Origin: Flavobacterium sp.
Lineage (GTDB): Bacteria > Bacteroidota > Bacteroidia > Flavobacteriales > Flavobacteriaceae
Assembly: GCA_023253295.1 (NCBI GenBank)
Contig: JALRGZ010000063.1
Coordinates: forward strand, 1-14,657
DNA: 14,657 bases
Direction of reading: 5' to 3'
Position numbers and translations under genes: made by a program. The notes under the pieces are model-generated. The model searched no databases, was not told the DNA's origin, and worked only from the letters and a program-made list of their open reading frames with translations. Shown one piece after another: positions 1 to 7,917 of the stretch (its first letter is position 1; the number at the start of each line of letters is the position of its first letter).

Positions 1-151
1 GTAAAACTTCGGGATACATAGAACCCGCTCCTATCAATCCCAAGCCTCCCGCATTACTTACTGCACTGGCTAGTTTATACCCACTCACCCATACCATTCC
101 GGCTTGTATAATGGGAAATTGAATTTTGAAAAGCGATGTTATTCTATTCAT
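1..151 (-). CDS. Nitronate monooxygenase-like flavoenzyme, N-terminal fragment
   Basis: Only the first 50 codons lie inside the window; the gene runs off the left edge. The start is the ATG whose complement is at 149-151. The fragment begins MNRITSLFKIQFPIIQAGM and continues with SNAGGLGLIGAG. That pattern (PIIQAGM, then a Gly-rich AGGLG loop) is the N-terminus of the nitronate monooxygenase / 2-nitropropane dioxygenase / FabK-like TIM-barrel family, which binds FMN and oxidises nitronates, with enoyl-ACP reductase as the nearest alternative. The start lies 6 bases past the stop of the upstream S8 protease gene on the same strand, so the two are probably co-transcribed. AAGG sits directly before the ATG, too close to be a normal ribosome site. 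Family assignment is fairly secure; the substrate cannot be told from this fragment. Confidence 0.8.
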   Translation of the reverse strand, partial: MNRITSLFKIQFPIIQAGMVWVSGYKLASAVSNAGGLGLIGAGSMYPEVL

Positions 152-157
152 CCTTAA

Positions 158-1780
158 TTAATTTTTAATTACTTTACCTTCTTTTGAAAAAAGATCCGAT
201 TTAATTTTATAAAAATAGACTCCATTACTCAACGACTCTAAAGAAAAAGAAGCTTCTGTACCTATTACATTTTCTTCCAAAACTTTCTGTCCATAAGTAC
301 TAAAAAACCAAACTGCTCCTGAATTAAAATTAGATGGAAAATGAATTGAAACGGAACTGGAAGTTGGATTAGGGAAAGCAGCAAAATATTGCAATTCTTC
401 TTTCTTTAAATCATTTCCCAAATTAAAAGCCAAATTAAAATCGGGTATTCCATTACCATAATTATTATCCGGACTTGCATATCGGTTAGAAGATTGCAAT
501 ACTAAATCTTTTATTTCCTGATTGGTTGCATTAGGATAAGCCTGCCACAAACAGGCCAGCATTCCTGAAATAATAGGCGCAGAAAAAGAAGTACCATTCG
601 AATAAACTGCATTTCCCTGCTGATCAACAACAATAACATTTTGTCCTAATGCCATCACATCCGGTTTTATTCTGCCATCAGCTGTAGAACCGATCGAACT
701 AAAACCAACTTTTTGTTTATTCAAATTTACCGCTCCAACCGTTATAACAGAAACAGCATCTGCTGGTGTTCCTATATAAGGGTCTGAAGTTGTACCTTCA
801 TTTCCTGCCGAAGCAATTACCAGCATACCACGACTAAAAGCAATTTCAGCTCCTTTTGTAACAAAAACTGTTTTACCATCCCTCTGAGTATAATTGATAT
901 TATAGGCCGTATTATCAAAATCCGTATACCCCAAAGAACTATTAATGATATCCACACCTAAACTATCGGCTTTTTCAGCAGCTTCGACCCACAAAGACTC
1001 TTCTACCGGATTTTCGGAATTTATGTCTTCAGTAACAAACAAATAATAGGAAGCATCAATAGCTGTTCCTATCAGAGCATTTTCAGTGTAAGCTGCCATC
1101 GTCGATAACACATTGGTACCATGAGTATCATGAGCATAAAAATTATCATCTCTGCCTACAAAATTATACCCTCCCAGAATTTGATTGTTATCTCTCAATC
1201 TTTTAAATGGAGTCGATTGATCTACCCCAGCAAAACCGGCATCTAAAACCGCTATAATTTTTCCTGAACCTTTATAATTTTGCTGATGCAAATACTGTCC
1301 ATTGAGCATTTCTATTTGTGTCGCAAAACCAGTGGTTGCCATAGTAGAATTCTCTTTCTTCCTTTCCTTCTTTTTTTCGGCCAAAGCAACTTTAGAATCA
1401 ACAACTATTTTATTAGTTGCATTCAAAGTTTTATCTGCAAAATCAACTCGCTCTACAAAATCTAATGTCTTCAAAGAATTAATACTACCTTGAGAACCTC
1501 TGACATGAATGGCATTCATCCATTTTGATTGAGCCATCACTTGAATTCCTAAAACTGTTTTGATTATAGAAATGAAATTCTGATTAATTGGAATGTCCTT
1601 AAAATCCAAAGCTATGTTTTGATTCAAACGTCTATCAATTGCGCGTTGTGACAACATTTGCAAAGGATGATCATAAAAATATTGTTCATTCATTTTGCTA
1701 TTAAAATATACCCAAGCATCTTCTTGTGAAAAAACAAAAAGAGGAATCAATACAAAAAAAAGCAAACCGAATTTTTTCAT
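158..1780 (-). CDS. Secreted S8 (subtilisin-like) serine protease with T9SS C-terminal sorting domain
   Basis: This is a 540-residue exported protease. Residues 1-19 (MKKFGLLFFVLIPLFVFSQ) form a signal peptide. Residues about 20-125 are an inhibitor-like propeptide, and a basic linker KKKERKKE lies at about 136-143. The S8 domain has Asp180 (AVLDAGF), His220 (DTHGTN), oxyanion Asn327 (SAGNEG) and Ser398 (NGTSFSAP), so the triad is intact. The last 75 residues start at FPNPTSSS and end NGVYFYKIKS...GKVIKN, a type A T9SS sorting domain that directs outer-membrane passage and is then removed. The frame stays open to 1813, but the ATG at 1780 is preferred: it gives a clean signal peptide, and the extra 11 codons would overlap the mnmA terminator hairpin. 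A weak promoter-like TTG-N20-TATATTTA lies at 1829-1859. The nitronate monooxygenase-like gene follows after 6 bases. The natural substrate is unknown. Confidence 0.93.
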   Translation of the reverse strand: MKKFGLLFFVLIPLFVFSQEDAWVYFNSKMNEQYFYDHPLQMLSQRAIDRRLNQNIALDFKDIPINQNFISIIKTVLGIQVMAQSKWMNAIHVRGSQGSINSLKTLDFVERVDFADKTLNATNKIVVDSKVALAEKKKERKKENSTMATTGFATQIEMLNGQYLHQQNYKGSGKIIAVLDAGFAGVDQSTPFKRLRDNNQILGGYNFVGRDDNFYAHDTHGTNVLSTMAAYTENALIGTAIDASYYLFVTEDINSENPVEESLWVEAAEKADSLGVDIINSSLGYTDFDNTAYNINYTQRDGKTVFVTKGAEIAFSRGMLVIASAGNEGTTSDPYIGTPADAVSVITVGAVNLNKQKVGFSSIGSTADGRIKPDVMALGQNVIVVDQQGNAVYSNGTSFSAPIISGMLACLWQAYPNATNQEIKDLVLQSSNRYASPDNNYGNGIPDFNLAFNLGNDLKKEELQYFAAFPNPTSSSVSIHFPSNFNSGAVWFFSTYGQKVLEENVIGTEASFSLESLSNGVYFYKIKSDLFSKEGKVIKN

Positions 1781-1790
1781 AATCATTATA

Positions 1791-1829
1791 AATAAAAAAG
1801 TGGCTAACTTCAATTGAAATCAACCACTT
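1791..1829 (-). terminator. Rho-independent terminator of mnmA
   Basis: On the minus strand a 32-base palindrome (1798-1829) starts AAGTGGTTGA and ends TTAGCCACTT. It folds into a stem of about 14 pairs with three G-U wobbles, followed by TTTTTTATTT. It begins 31 bases after the mnmA stop. The wobble pairs become A-C mismatches on the plus strand, so it should act in the minus direction only. It sits between mnmA and the protease start at 1780. Confidence 0.75.
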
Positions 1830-1859
1830 AAATATATTGTTTATTTTTTAAAACTCCAA

Positions 1860-3047
1860 CTAGGAAATCACCCCTGAACCTATCAATTCATCATTAATAT
1901 ACCAAGCAACAAATTGTCCTTCAGTAATTGCAGATTGTGGTTCCTCAAAGGAAACAAACAATCCAGAATCAAATTGATGTAAAGTGGCATCTTGCAATTC
2001 TTGTCTGTAGCGAATTCTCGCTTTTACTTTCATGCTTTCTCCACTACCTAAAGTCATATCGGTACGAATCCAGTGCACTTCCGATTGTTCTACAAATAAA
2101 GCTTTTCTAAACAATCCCGGGTGATGATTACCCATCCCTGTATAAATAACATTAGAAGTCACATCCGTTGCAATAACAAACAAAGCTTCGGGTGTCCCAC
2201 CCACATTCAACCCTTTTCGTTGCCCCACAGTAAAATAATGCGCTCCCTGATGTCTTCCTACTACCTTACCCATTTCCGGAGTATATTCAATAGGACTCGC
2301 TTCTATCGATAAAATTTCTTCATCCGATAATCCTTTTGGAATACCAATATTATAAATAGAATTGTCTTTATCAATTTGAACGATTACCCCTGCTTTAGGT
2401 TGTAATTTTTGCTGTAAAAATTCCGGCAAACGTACTTTCCCAATAAAACACAATCCCTGAGAATCTTTCTTTTCGGCTGTTACCAATTCCATTTCGGCAG
2501 CAATTTCACGAACCTGAGGTTTTGTTAATTCGCCAATTGGAAAAAGAGCTTTAGCCAATTGTTCCTGAGATAATTGACAAAGGAAATAAGACTGATCTTT
2601 ATTATTATCTACTCCAGAAAGCAATTGGTAAACGGTTTCCCCATTCACTTCTGATTCGCTTTTTCTACAATAATGTCCTGTAGCCACATAATCAGCACCC
2701 AGACTTAAAGCGATTTTCATGAAAACGTCAAATTTTATTTCGCGATTACAAAGTACATCCGGATTAGGAGTTCTTCCTTTCTCGTATTCGTTGAACATAT
2801 AGTCCACGATTTTTTCTTTGTATTGTTCGCTTAAATCTACAGTCTGAAACGGAATTCCTAATTTTTCTGCTACCAATAAAGCATCATTACTATCTTCTAA
2901 CCATGGACATTCATTAGATATCGTTACCGAATCATCATGCCAATTCTTCATAAAAAGACCAATAACCTCATAACCTTGCTGTTGCAACAAATAAGCCGCA
3001 ACACTCGAATCTACTCCACCAGAAAGTCCAACTACAACACGTTTCAT
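1860..3047 (-). CDS. mnmA: tRNA-specific 2-thiouridylase MnmA
   Basis: MnmA uses ATP and a persulfide sulfur to convert U34 of the Lys, Glu and Gln tRNAs to 2-thiouridine in the cytoplasm. The 395-residue protein has the PP-loop SGGVDSS at 9-15 for ATP. The catalytic Cys100 (PDVLCNREIKF) and Cys200 (DSQGLCFIG) form the cysteine pair of the thiolation reaction. GHYCR at 124-128 and VGQRKGLNVGG at 274-284 are also family-typical. It is longer than the E. coli enzyme (about 368). The extra length lies around 222-262, between the catalytic core and the GRHQGAH motif, and I infer it is a lineage insertion. The start at 3047 gives the standard KRVVVGLSGGVDSS N-terminus. A TACCTTTG element 24 bases upstream suggests its own promoter, and a terminator follows. 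Assignment is secure. Confidence 0.97.
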   Translation of the reverse strand: MKRVVVGLSGGVDSSVAAYLLQQQGYEVIGLFMKNWHDDSVTISNECPWLEDSNDALLVAEKLGIPFQTVDLSEQYKEKIVDYMFNEYEKGRTPNPDVLCNREIKFDVFMKIALSLGADYVATGHYCRKSESEVNGETVYQLLSGVDNNKDQSYFLCQLSQEQLAKALFPIGELTKPQVREIAAEMELVTAEKKDSQGLCFIGKVRLPEFLQQKLQPKAGVIVQIDKDNSIYNIGIPKGLSDEEILSIEASPIEYTPEMGKVVGRHQGAHYFTVGQRKGLNVGGTPEALFVIATDVTSNVIYTGMGNHHPGLFRKALFVEQSEVHWIRTDMTLGSGESMKVKARIRYRQELQDATLHQFDSGLFVSFEEPQSAITEGQFVAWYINDELIGSGVIS

Positions 3048-3071
3048 TATTAAATTTGTTTTTTATGGCTG

Positions 3072-3079
3072 CAAAGGTA
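3072..3079 (-). promoter_or_regulatory. Bacteroidota -7 element upstream of mnmA
   Basis: The minus strand reads TACCTTTG, an exact match to the TAnnTTTG element of the Bacteroidota housekeeping sigma factor. It ends 24 bases before the mnmA ATG, so the leader would be about 18 bases. I find no TTG at the expected -33 spacing, so only half of the promoter is supported. Confidence 0.5.
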
Positions 3080-3150
3080 CAAAGATTTGAAACGAATTCG
3101 TTTATTATAACATTTCGTTCACAAGTCCTACCTTTTTAAAAAAAAAATTA

Positions 3151-3864
3151 TTATTTGGTTTTGACAGCTGTTTTAGGTTTTGGATTACTCTGATTCTCTA
3201 CATCAGTTAATTTGCCATTTTCAAAAAACTGCCAAGTACCCACTTTCTTCCCGTTAAGGAATCTACCTTTTGAAACAATATTATTATCTACATCTCTAAA
3301 AATAGCTTCTCCATCATATTGGTTGTCTTTATAATTCGCTTCTTCCAATACATATCCTTTTTCAGAATATTTTTTAGAACTACCGTTCTTCAAATTATTT
3401 TTATAATAGGTTTCTTCTGCTATTTTACCACTTGGAAAAAAAACAGAACGCAAACCTTCTAATTTACCGTTTTTATAATTTTCTATGGTCATTACAGAAG
3501 TCGAAGCCTGATGGTAATATTTCCATTCGCCTTCAAACATTTTATTAACCACTTTACCTTCGCTCACCTTGTTTCTATTTTGATCATAAAAAACAGTGTA
3601 TGCCACATTATCATTTGGATTAAACGTTCGGGTTGCAACAACAGTTCCTGCTTTAGTATCATCAAAAAATTTAAACTCACCTACTTCTTTTCCATGAGAA
3701 AAAGTTCCTTCATAACGCAATCTTTTGGATTCAGGATAAAAACCTTTCCAAAGACCATCTTTTTTACCATTCGCATCCAAATTATTAAATGCATTTTGCG
3801 CCTGAAGATTAAAGATTCCTAAACAGAAAAAAACTAACCAAGCTATTTTATTTATATTTTTCAT
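3151..3864 (-). CDS. Secreted MORN-repeat (YwqK-type) protein
   Basis: This 237-residue protein has a signal peptide at 1-23 (ending LQAQ) followed by tandem MORN-like repeats built around G(K/E)xxGxWxxF/Y. Examples are GKKDGLWKGFYP (33-44), HGKEVGEFKFF (57-67), MFEGEWKYY (109-117), YKNGKLEGL (130-138), YKDNQYDGEAIF (178-189) and LNGKKVGTWQFFENGK (203-218). The tail is Lys/Pro-rich. Such proteins are often labelled 'toxin-antitoxin system YwqK family antitoxin', but nothing here supports a toxin-antitoxin role: no toxin gene is adjacent and the protein is exported. It is probably periplasmic or surface-attached, function unknown. A strong terminator separates it from yidC upstream, and a TATTTTTG -7 element precedes it. 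No clear hairpin follows it, only a ten-base T run on the coding strand, so readthrough toward mnmA is possible. Confidence 0.85.
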   Translation of the reverse strand: MKNINKIAWLVFFCLGIFNLQAQNAFNNLDANGKKDGLWKGFYPESKRLRYEGTFSHGKEVGEFKFFDDTKAGTVVATRTFNPNDNVAYTVFYDQNRNKVSEGKVVNKMFEGEWKYYHQASTSVMTIENYKNGKLEGLRSVFFPSGKIAEETYYKNNLKNGSSKKYSEKGYVLEEANYKDNQYDGEAIFRDVDNNIVSKGRFLNGKKVGTWQFFENGKLTDVENQSNPKPKTAVKTK

Positions 3865-3902
3865 AAAATTTCTTTTAAGTACTAAAACGATTCTTTCGAA
3901 TA

Positions 3903-3910
3903 CAAAAATA
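3903..3910 (-). promoter_or_regulatory. Bacteroidota -7 element upstream of the MORN-repeat gene
   Basis: The minus strand carries TATTTTTG, matching TAnnTTTG, 38 bases before the ATG at 3864. It comes just after the yidC terminator, where a new transcript would be expected to start. No TTG is found 17-23 bases upstream; that stretch is occupied by the terminator stem. Confidence 0.45.
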
Positions 3911-3921
3911 CATTTAAATCA

Positions 3922-3948
3922 AAAAATCCCGTAAAAAACGGGATTTTT
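3922..3948 (-). terminator. Rho-independent terminator of yidC
   Basis: A perfect 11-base inverted repeat (AAAAATCCCGT and ACGGGATTTTT) with a 5-base A loop on the plus strand starts 10 bases after the yidC stop. On the minus strand it is flanked by an A run before and a T run after (GGGATTTTTTGATTT), a classic intrinsic terminator. The stem is perfect on both strands, but no plus-strand gene nearby would need it. Confidence 0.88.
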
Positions 3949-3957
3949 GAAGTGAAA

Positions 3958-5844
3958 TTATTTCTTTTTGTTTTGTTGTGCTTTCATTGCTTCTTGCTGC
4001 GCCATTGCTTCTTGAAGCTTTTGTTGAAACTTACTTTGTTTCTTAGGCTCTTTCTTTTTGTTTTCTTGGATTTCAGCGTGAATTTTATCGCTATCAATGA
4101 TGTAATTTTTAATTACTAACATAATTCCAATAGTAATCGTGTTAGAAATAAAATAATACAAACTCAATCCTGAAGCATAACTATTAAAGAAAAACAACAT
4201 CATTAATGGCGAAATATACACCATCATCTTCATCATTTTAGCCATATCCGGCATACCTTCTTGTTGCGGAGTAGCCATTTGTTGATCTCCCGTAGTCATT
4301 CTCATATAGAAGAAAATTGCAATAGAAGCTAAAATTGGGAACAAACTTATATGATCACCATAAGCTGGAACATGGAAAGGTAATTTATAAACTGAATCGA
4401 AAGACGATAAATCATTTGCCCATAAAAACCCTTCATGCCTTAATTGAATTAAGGCTGGGAATAACTGGAATAAGGCATAGAAAACAGGCATTTGCAATAA
4501 ACCAGGAACGCAACCCGCCATAGGATTTACACCAGCCTTATTATAAAGCTTCATTGTTTCTTGTTGTTTTTTCATTGGCTCATCCTTATACTTCTCACCA
4601 ATTTCTGTGATTTCAGGACGCAACACTTTCATTTTAGCCTGAGATAAGAATGATTTATATGTAACAGGCGACATTACTAATTTTACTAAAATAGTAAACA
4701 GTACAATAGCCCATCCTTGAGAGATAAACATACTTAAAAATCCATAAGCCGGAATAAAAAGAAATTTATTTATCCATCCAAAAATCCCCCATCCTAAAGC
4801 TACAATGTCTTCTAAATTTCTATCGTACGATTTTAGAAGTTTATAATCTGTAGGTCCGTAGAACCAGTTCATTTTTTGGTCAATCTCACCATTTTTAAAA
4901 GCGATTGGCATTACTGCCTTGAATTGCTTTGTGAAAATAGTATCAACATTAGAGTCTTTTACTAAATTATTAGAATGCAATTCCGTTGTTTTGAACGGAG
5001 TTGAAGTCAATAAAATAGAGGAGAAGAAATGTTGTTTATAAGCTACATAAGAAACTTCTTCAGCTGTTTCTGTTTTATCCTCACCTTGACCTAAATAATC
5101 CTTCTTACCGTCTTCGTATTCAAAATACAATTCCGTATAACGGTTCTCATAAGAAACGCTTTTTTCATTAGCAAAAGTTTTGAAATCCCACTCTAATTGT
5201 AAAGGTTTGTCTGTTTTTAAAACGGTATTCAAACCTTGAGACTGAATATCAAAATCCAACATATAATCATTAGCTTTCAATACATATTTATAAACTAAAT
5301 AAGTCTTTTCAGAAGCTTTTAATTTCATTGTTAAAATTTGGTCTTCACCATTCTTTGTCAATGTTGGCTCGAAATAAAGATCTTTAGTATTTAACGTGTG
5401 ATTATCAACTGTAGCCAATTGTAAATTAAATTGAGCATTGTTGTCTTTAATTAATTGTACTAATTGACCTGAGCCTTTTTTAGTACGCTCAAACTCTTTT
5501 AATGTAGCATCAACTATATAACCACCTTTGTTAGCAATGGTAAGTTTTACTAATTTGTTTTCAATAGTAGTAAATTCATCTTTTGCTGAAGGCAAAGTAG
5601 CTGAATAAGCAAAGCTTCCTAAAGTTTTTTGCAATTGAGCTAATTGTAAAGTATCACCTTCAGTTGCACTTATTTTAGCTCCATTTTCTTGCGCTTTTGG
5701 GTCTTTAACAACCAATTCTTTTTTGGTTTTTTCTGCAGCAAGTTCTGCCTCAGAAGGTTTGTTTTGATACATTATCCAAAGTAATATACCGAAAATCAAT
5801 ACAAAACCAATCAGTGAATTGGGGTCAAACTTTTTTTCTTCCAT
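3958..5844 (-). CDS. yidC: Membrane protein insertase YidC
   Basis: YidC inserts and folds inner-membrane proteins, alone or with SecYEG. The 628-residue protein has the Gram-negative layout. TM1 is at about 11-26 (LIGFVLIFGILLWIMY), followed by a large periplasmic beta-rich domain (about 60-340). The conserved 60KD_IMP core is at about 358-590. Core segments include ISQGWAIVLFTILVKLVMSP (374-393), GVNPMAGCVPGLLQMPVFYAL (438-458), a methionine-rich stretch around 531-550, and SGLSLYYFISNT (558-569). Lys388 stands where E. coli has Arg366, the positive charge in the hydrophilic groove. The C-terminus is a basic Lys/Gln-rich tail (EPKKQSKFQQK...QQNKKK), as in ribosome-interacting YidC forms; that role is inferred. 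It lies 65 bases after pyrG on the same strand with no terminator or clear promoter between, so co-transcription is likely. A strong terminator follows. Confidence 0.97.
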   Translation of the reverse strand: MEEKKFDPNSLIGFVLIFGILLWIMYQNKPSEAELAAEKTKKELVVKDPKAQENGAKISATEGDTLQLAQLQKTLGSFAYSATLPSAKDEFTTIENKLVKLTIANKGGYIVDATLKEFERTKKGSGQLVQLIKDNNAQFNLQLATVDNHTLNTKDLYFEPTLTKNGEDQILTMKLKASEKTYLVYKYVLKANDYMLDFDIQSQGLNTVLKTDKPLQLEWDFKTFANEKSVSYENRYTELYFEYEDGKKDYLGQGEDKTETAEEVSYVAYKQHFFSSILLTSTPFKTTELHSNNLVKDSNVDTIFTKQFKAVMPIAFKNGEIDQKMNWFYGPTDYKLLKSYDRNLEDIVALGWGIFGWINKFLFIPAYGFLSMFISQGWAIVLFTILVKLVMSPVTYKSFLSQAKMKVLRPEITEIGEKYKDEPMKKQQETMKLYNKAGVNPMAGCVPGLLQMPVFYALFQLFPALIQLRHEGFLWANDLSSFDSVYKLPFHVPAYGDHISLFPILASIAIFFYMRMTTGDQQMATPQQEGMPDMAKMMKMMVYISPLMMLFFFNSYASGLSLYYFISNTITIGIMLVIKNYIIDSDKIHAEIQENKKKEPKKQSKFQQKLQEAMAQQEAMKAQQNKKK

Positions 5845-5909
5845 TTTTAATACAAATTATTTATCTCGACTTTTTGTCTAATGAGTTGATTCTATTTCAA
5901 GAAATAAAA

Positions 5910-7523
5910 TTATTTCTTTCTGTTTTTTACAGCTGCAGCCACAAAGTTCACGAAAAGTGGATGTGGATTAGCTACTGTACTCTTATATTCCGGATGGTAT
6001 TGAACTCCAATAAAGAAAGGATGTTCTTCAATCTCTACAATTTCTACCAATCCTGTATCTGGGTTCACCCCTGAAGCTTTCAAACCTGCTTTGTCTAATT
6101 CCTCAGCATAAGCACTGTTAAACTCATAACGGTGACGGTGACGCTCTGAAATAGTAGTTTGTCCATAAATTTGGTAAGCTAAAGTATCTGGCTTAATCTC
6201 ACATTTCCAAGCCCCAAGACGCATTGTACCTCCTTTGTCAGTTACGTTCTTTTGCTCTTCCATTAAGTTCACTACCGGATGAGAAGTTTCTTCGTTCATC
6301 TCTGTTGAGTTTGCGTCAGCATATCCTAAAACATTTCTAGAATATTCTATTACCGACATTTGCATACCTAAACAAATACCGAAGAAAGGTATTTTGTTTT
6401 CACGCGCATAACGTACAGCAGTAATTTTTCCTTCGATACCCCTTTCTCCAAATCCCGGAGCTACCAGGATAGCATCGATATCTTTGAATTTTTCTTCAAC
6501 ATTTTCGCTGTCAATATATTCTGAGTGAATAGAAACTACGTTTACTTTAGTTTCATTAGCTGCACCTGCATGAATGAATGCTTCTAAAATGGATTTATAA
6601 CAATCCTGCATTTCAACATATTTTCCAATCAAACCGATATTTACAGTATGTTTTGGGCTTTTTAATCTTTTTAAGAAAGTGTTCCAGGTTTTTAAATCCG
6701 GAGCTGCTTTTTTAGGTAAATCTAATTTTTTCAAAGCAACTACATCCAAACCTTCTTCCAACATTAAGTTAGGCACTTCGTAAATCGTAGAAGCATCGAT
6801 AGATTGAATAACGGCTTCTCTTTTTACATTACAGAATAAAGCCAACTTACTTCTTAAATCATTAGAAAGTTCATGCTCTGTTCTACAAACTAAGATATCG
6901 GCTTTAATTCCGCTTTCCATCAAAGTTTTCACAGAATGCTGAGTCGGTTTTGTTTTCAATTCACCTGCTGCAGCCAGATAAGGCACTAAAGTCAAATGAA
7001 TTACAATTCCGTTATTTTCACCTAATTCCCAAACTAATTGACGAACAGATTCAATATAAGGTAAGGATTCGATATCCCCTACAGTTCCTCCAATCTCAGT
7101 AATTACGATATCATAATCACCTGATTTTCCAAGAATTTGGATTCTGTCTTTAATTTCATTTGTAATGTGAGGTACAACCTGAACCGTTTTTCCCAGAAAC
7201 TCTCCTCTTCTTTCTTTTTCAATAACCGAAAGATAAATTCTACCAGTTGTAACGTTATTAGCCTGAGAAGTCGGAACATTTAAAAAACGCTCGTAGTGTC
7301 CTAAGTCTAAGTCTGTTTCTGCACCATCATCAGTTACATAACATTCTCCGTGTTCATAAGGATTTAATGTTCCTGGATCAACATTGATATAGGGATCAAA
7401 TTTTTGAATAGTAGTTCTATATCCTCTTGCCTGCAATAATTTTGCTAATGATGCTGCTATAATTCCTTTTCCCAAAGAAGATGTAACCCCTCCAGTAACA
7501 AAAATATATTTTGTTTGATTCAT
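5910..7523 (-). CDS. pyrG: CTP synthase
   Basis: PyrG converts UTP to CTP with ATP and glutamine-derived ammonia, the last step of pyrimidine nucleotide synthesis. The 537-residue protein is full length. The N-terminal amidoligase domain (1 to about 270) starts KYIFVTGGVTSSLGKG with the P-loop at 15-20, and includes EIGGTVGDIES (143-153). The C-terminal class I glutamine amidotransferase domain (about 295-530) has nucleophile Cys384 (GICLGMQ), and His510 and Glu512 (GVQYHPEY), so the triad is complete. The start at 7523 gives the standard N-terminus. A TATTTTTG -7 element lies 40 bases upstream and yidC follows 65 bases downstream. The stop codon falls inside an AT-only dyad (AAGAAATAATTTTATTTCTT), too weak to call a terminator. 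Confidence 0.98.
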   Translation of the reverse strand: MNQTKYIFVTGGVTSSLGKGIIAASLAKLLQARGYRTTIQKFDPYINVDPGTLNPYEHGECYVTDDGAETDLDLGHYERFLNVPTSQANNVTTGRIYLSVIEKERRGEFLGKTVQVVPHITNEIKDRIQILGKSGDYDIVITEIGGTVGDIESLPYIESVRQLVWELGENNGIVIHLTLVPYLAAAGELKTKPTQHSVKTLMESGIKADILVCRTEHELSNDLRSKLALFCNVKREAVIQSIDASTIYEVPNLMLEEGLDVVALKKLDLPKKAAPDLKTWNTFLKRLKSPKHTVNIGLIGKYVEMQDCYKSILEAFIHAGAANETKVNVVSIHSEYIDSENVEEKFKDIDAILVAPGFGERGIEGKITAVRYARENKIPFFGICLGMQMSVIEYSRNVLGYADANSTEMNEETSHPVVNLMEEQKNVTDKGGTMRLGAWKCEIKPDTLAYQIYGQTTISERHRHRYEFNSAYAEELDKAGLKASGVNPDTGLVEIVEIEEHPFFIGVQYHPEYKSTVANPHPLFVNFVAAAVKNRKK

Positions 7524-7562
7524 GCTGTTCTAGTTTGTATTGTAGTTGTATAAAAAACGTGG

Positions 7563-7570
7563 CAAAAATA
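7563..7570 (-). promoter_or_regulatory. Bacteroidota -7 element upstream of pyrG
   Basis: The minus strand reads TATTTTTG, an exact TAnnTTTG match, ending 40 bases before the pyrG ATG. It is downstream of the DUF3820 terminator, so it is well placed to start a pyrG-yidC transcript. No TTG -33 element is evident. I see no attenuator hairpin in the short leader. Confidence 0.5.
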
Positions 7571-7639
7571 CGATTATAAATTTAGATTATGCTAATTTGG
7601 AAATGAGATAATTTCTAAAATCAACATTTGTTAATGCGA

Positions 7640-7679
7640 AAATAAAAACCCCATTAATTTGAGAAATCAATGAGGTTTT
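7640..7679 (-). terminator. Rho-independent terminator overlapping the end of the DUF3820 gene
   Basis: On the minus strand the 35 bases at 7645-7679 form an unbroken 16-pair stem: arm AAAACCTCATTGATTT, loop CTC, arm AAATTAATGGGGTTTT, then TATTTT. Two pairs are G-U wobbles that would be lost on the plus strand, so it is minus-specific. The left arm contains the last three sense codons and the TGA stop of the DUF3820 gene. Confidence 0.8.
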
Positions 7680-7900
7680 GGGTATCTTTTTTTAATATTT
7701 CGTATCAATTCTTCTAAACCATTTAATTTTAGCTCGTAAACTAATTGCAATTGTTCCCCTAATTCCCCTTTTGGAAAGCCTTTATTGTGATACCAAACCA
7801 CATAATATTCAGGCAAATCAATAAGAAACCGACCTTCGTATTTTCCAAAAGGCATTTGAGCATAAGCTAATTTGACTAATTTTTTTTGATATATATCCAT
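7667..7900 (-). CDS. DUF3820 family small protein
   Basis: This is a 77-residue protein with the DUF3820 signature MPFGKYEGRFLIDLPEYYVVWY (residues 16-37), then KGFPKGELGEQL. The family is small and widespread in bacteria. Its members have no firmly established biochemical role, although one branch has been called a quorum-sensing-regulated virulence factor. No signal peptide or membrane segment is visible, so it is probably cytoplasmic. It starts 17 bases after the LysM gene on the same strand and ends inside a terminator, so it is the last gene of a two-gene unit. Family assignment is good; function is unknown. Confidence 0.88.
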   Translation of the reverse strand: MDIYQKKLVKLAYAQMPFGKYEGRFLIDLPEYYVVWYHNKGFPKGELGEQLQLVYELKLNGLEELIRNIKKRYPKPH

Positions 7901-7917
7901 TAAAAACTACAACTAAA

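Noticed and set aside
3151..3864. Antitoxin of a toxin-antitoxin pair (usual label for YwqK-like proteins)
   Set aside because: The protein has a signal peptide and MORN-like repeats, and neither neighbour (yidC, mnmA) is a toxin.
5814..6074. 86-codon plus-strand frame across the pyrG-yidC boundary
   Set aside because: Antisense to the conserved ends of both genes, with no domain or start signal.
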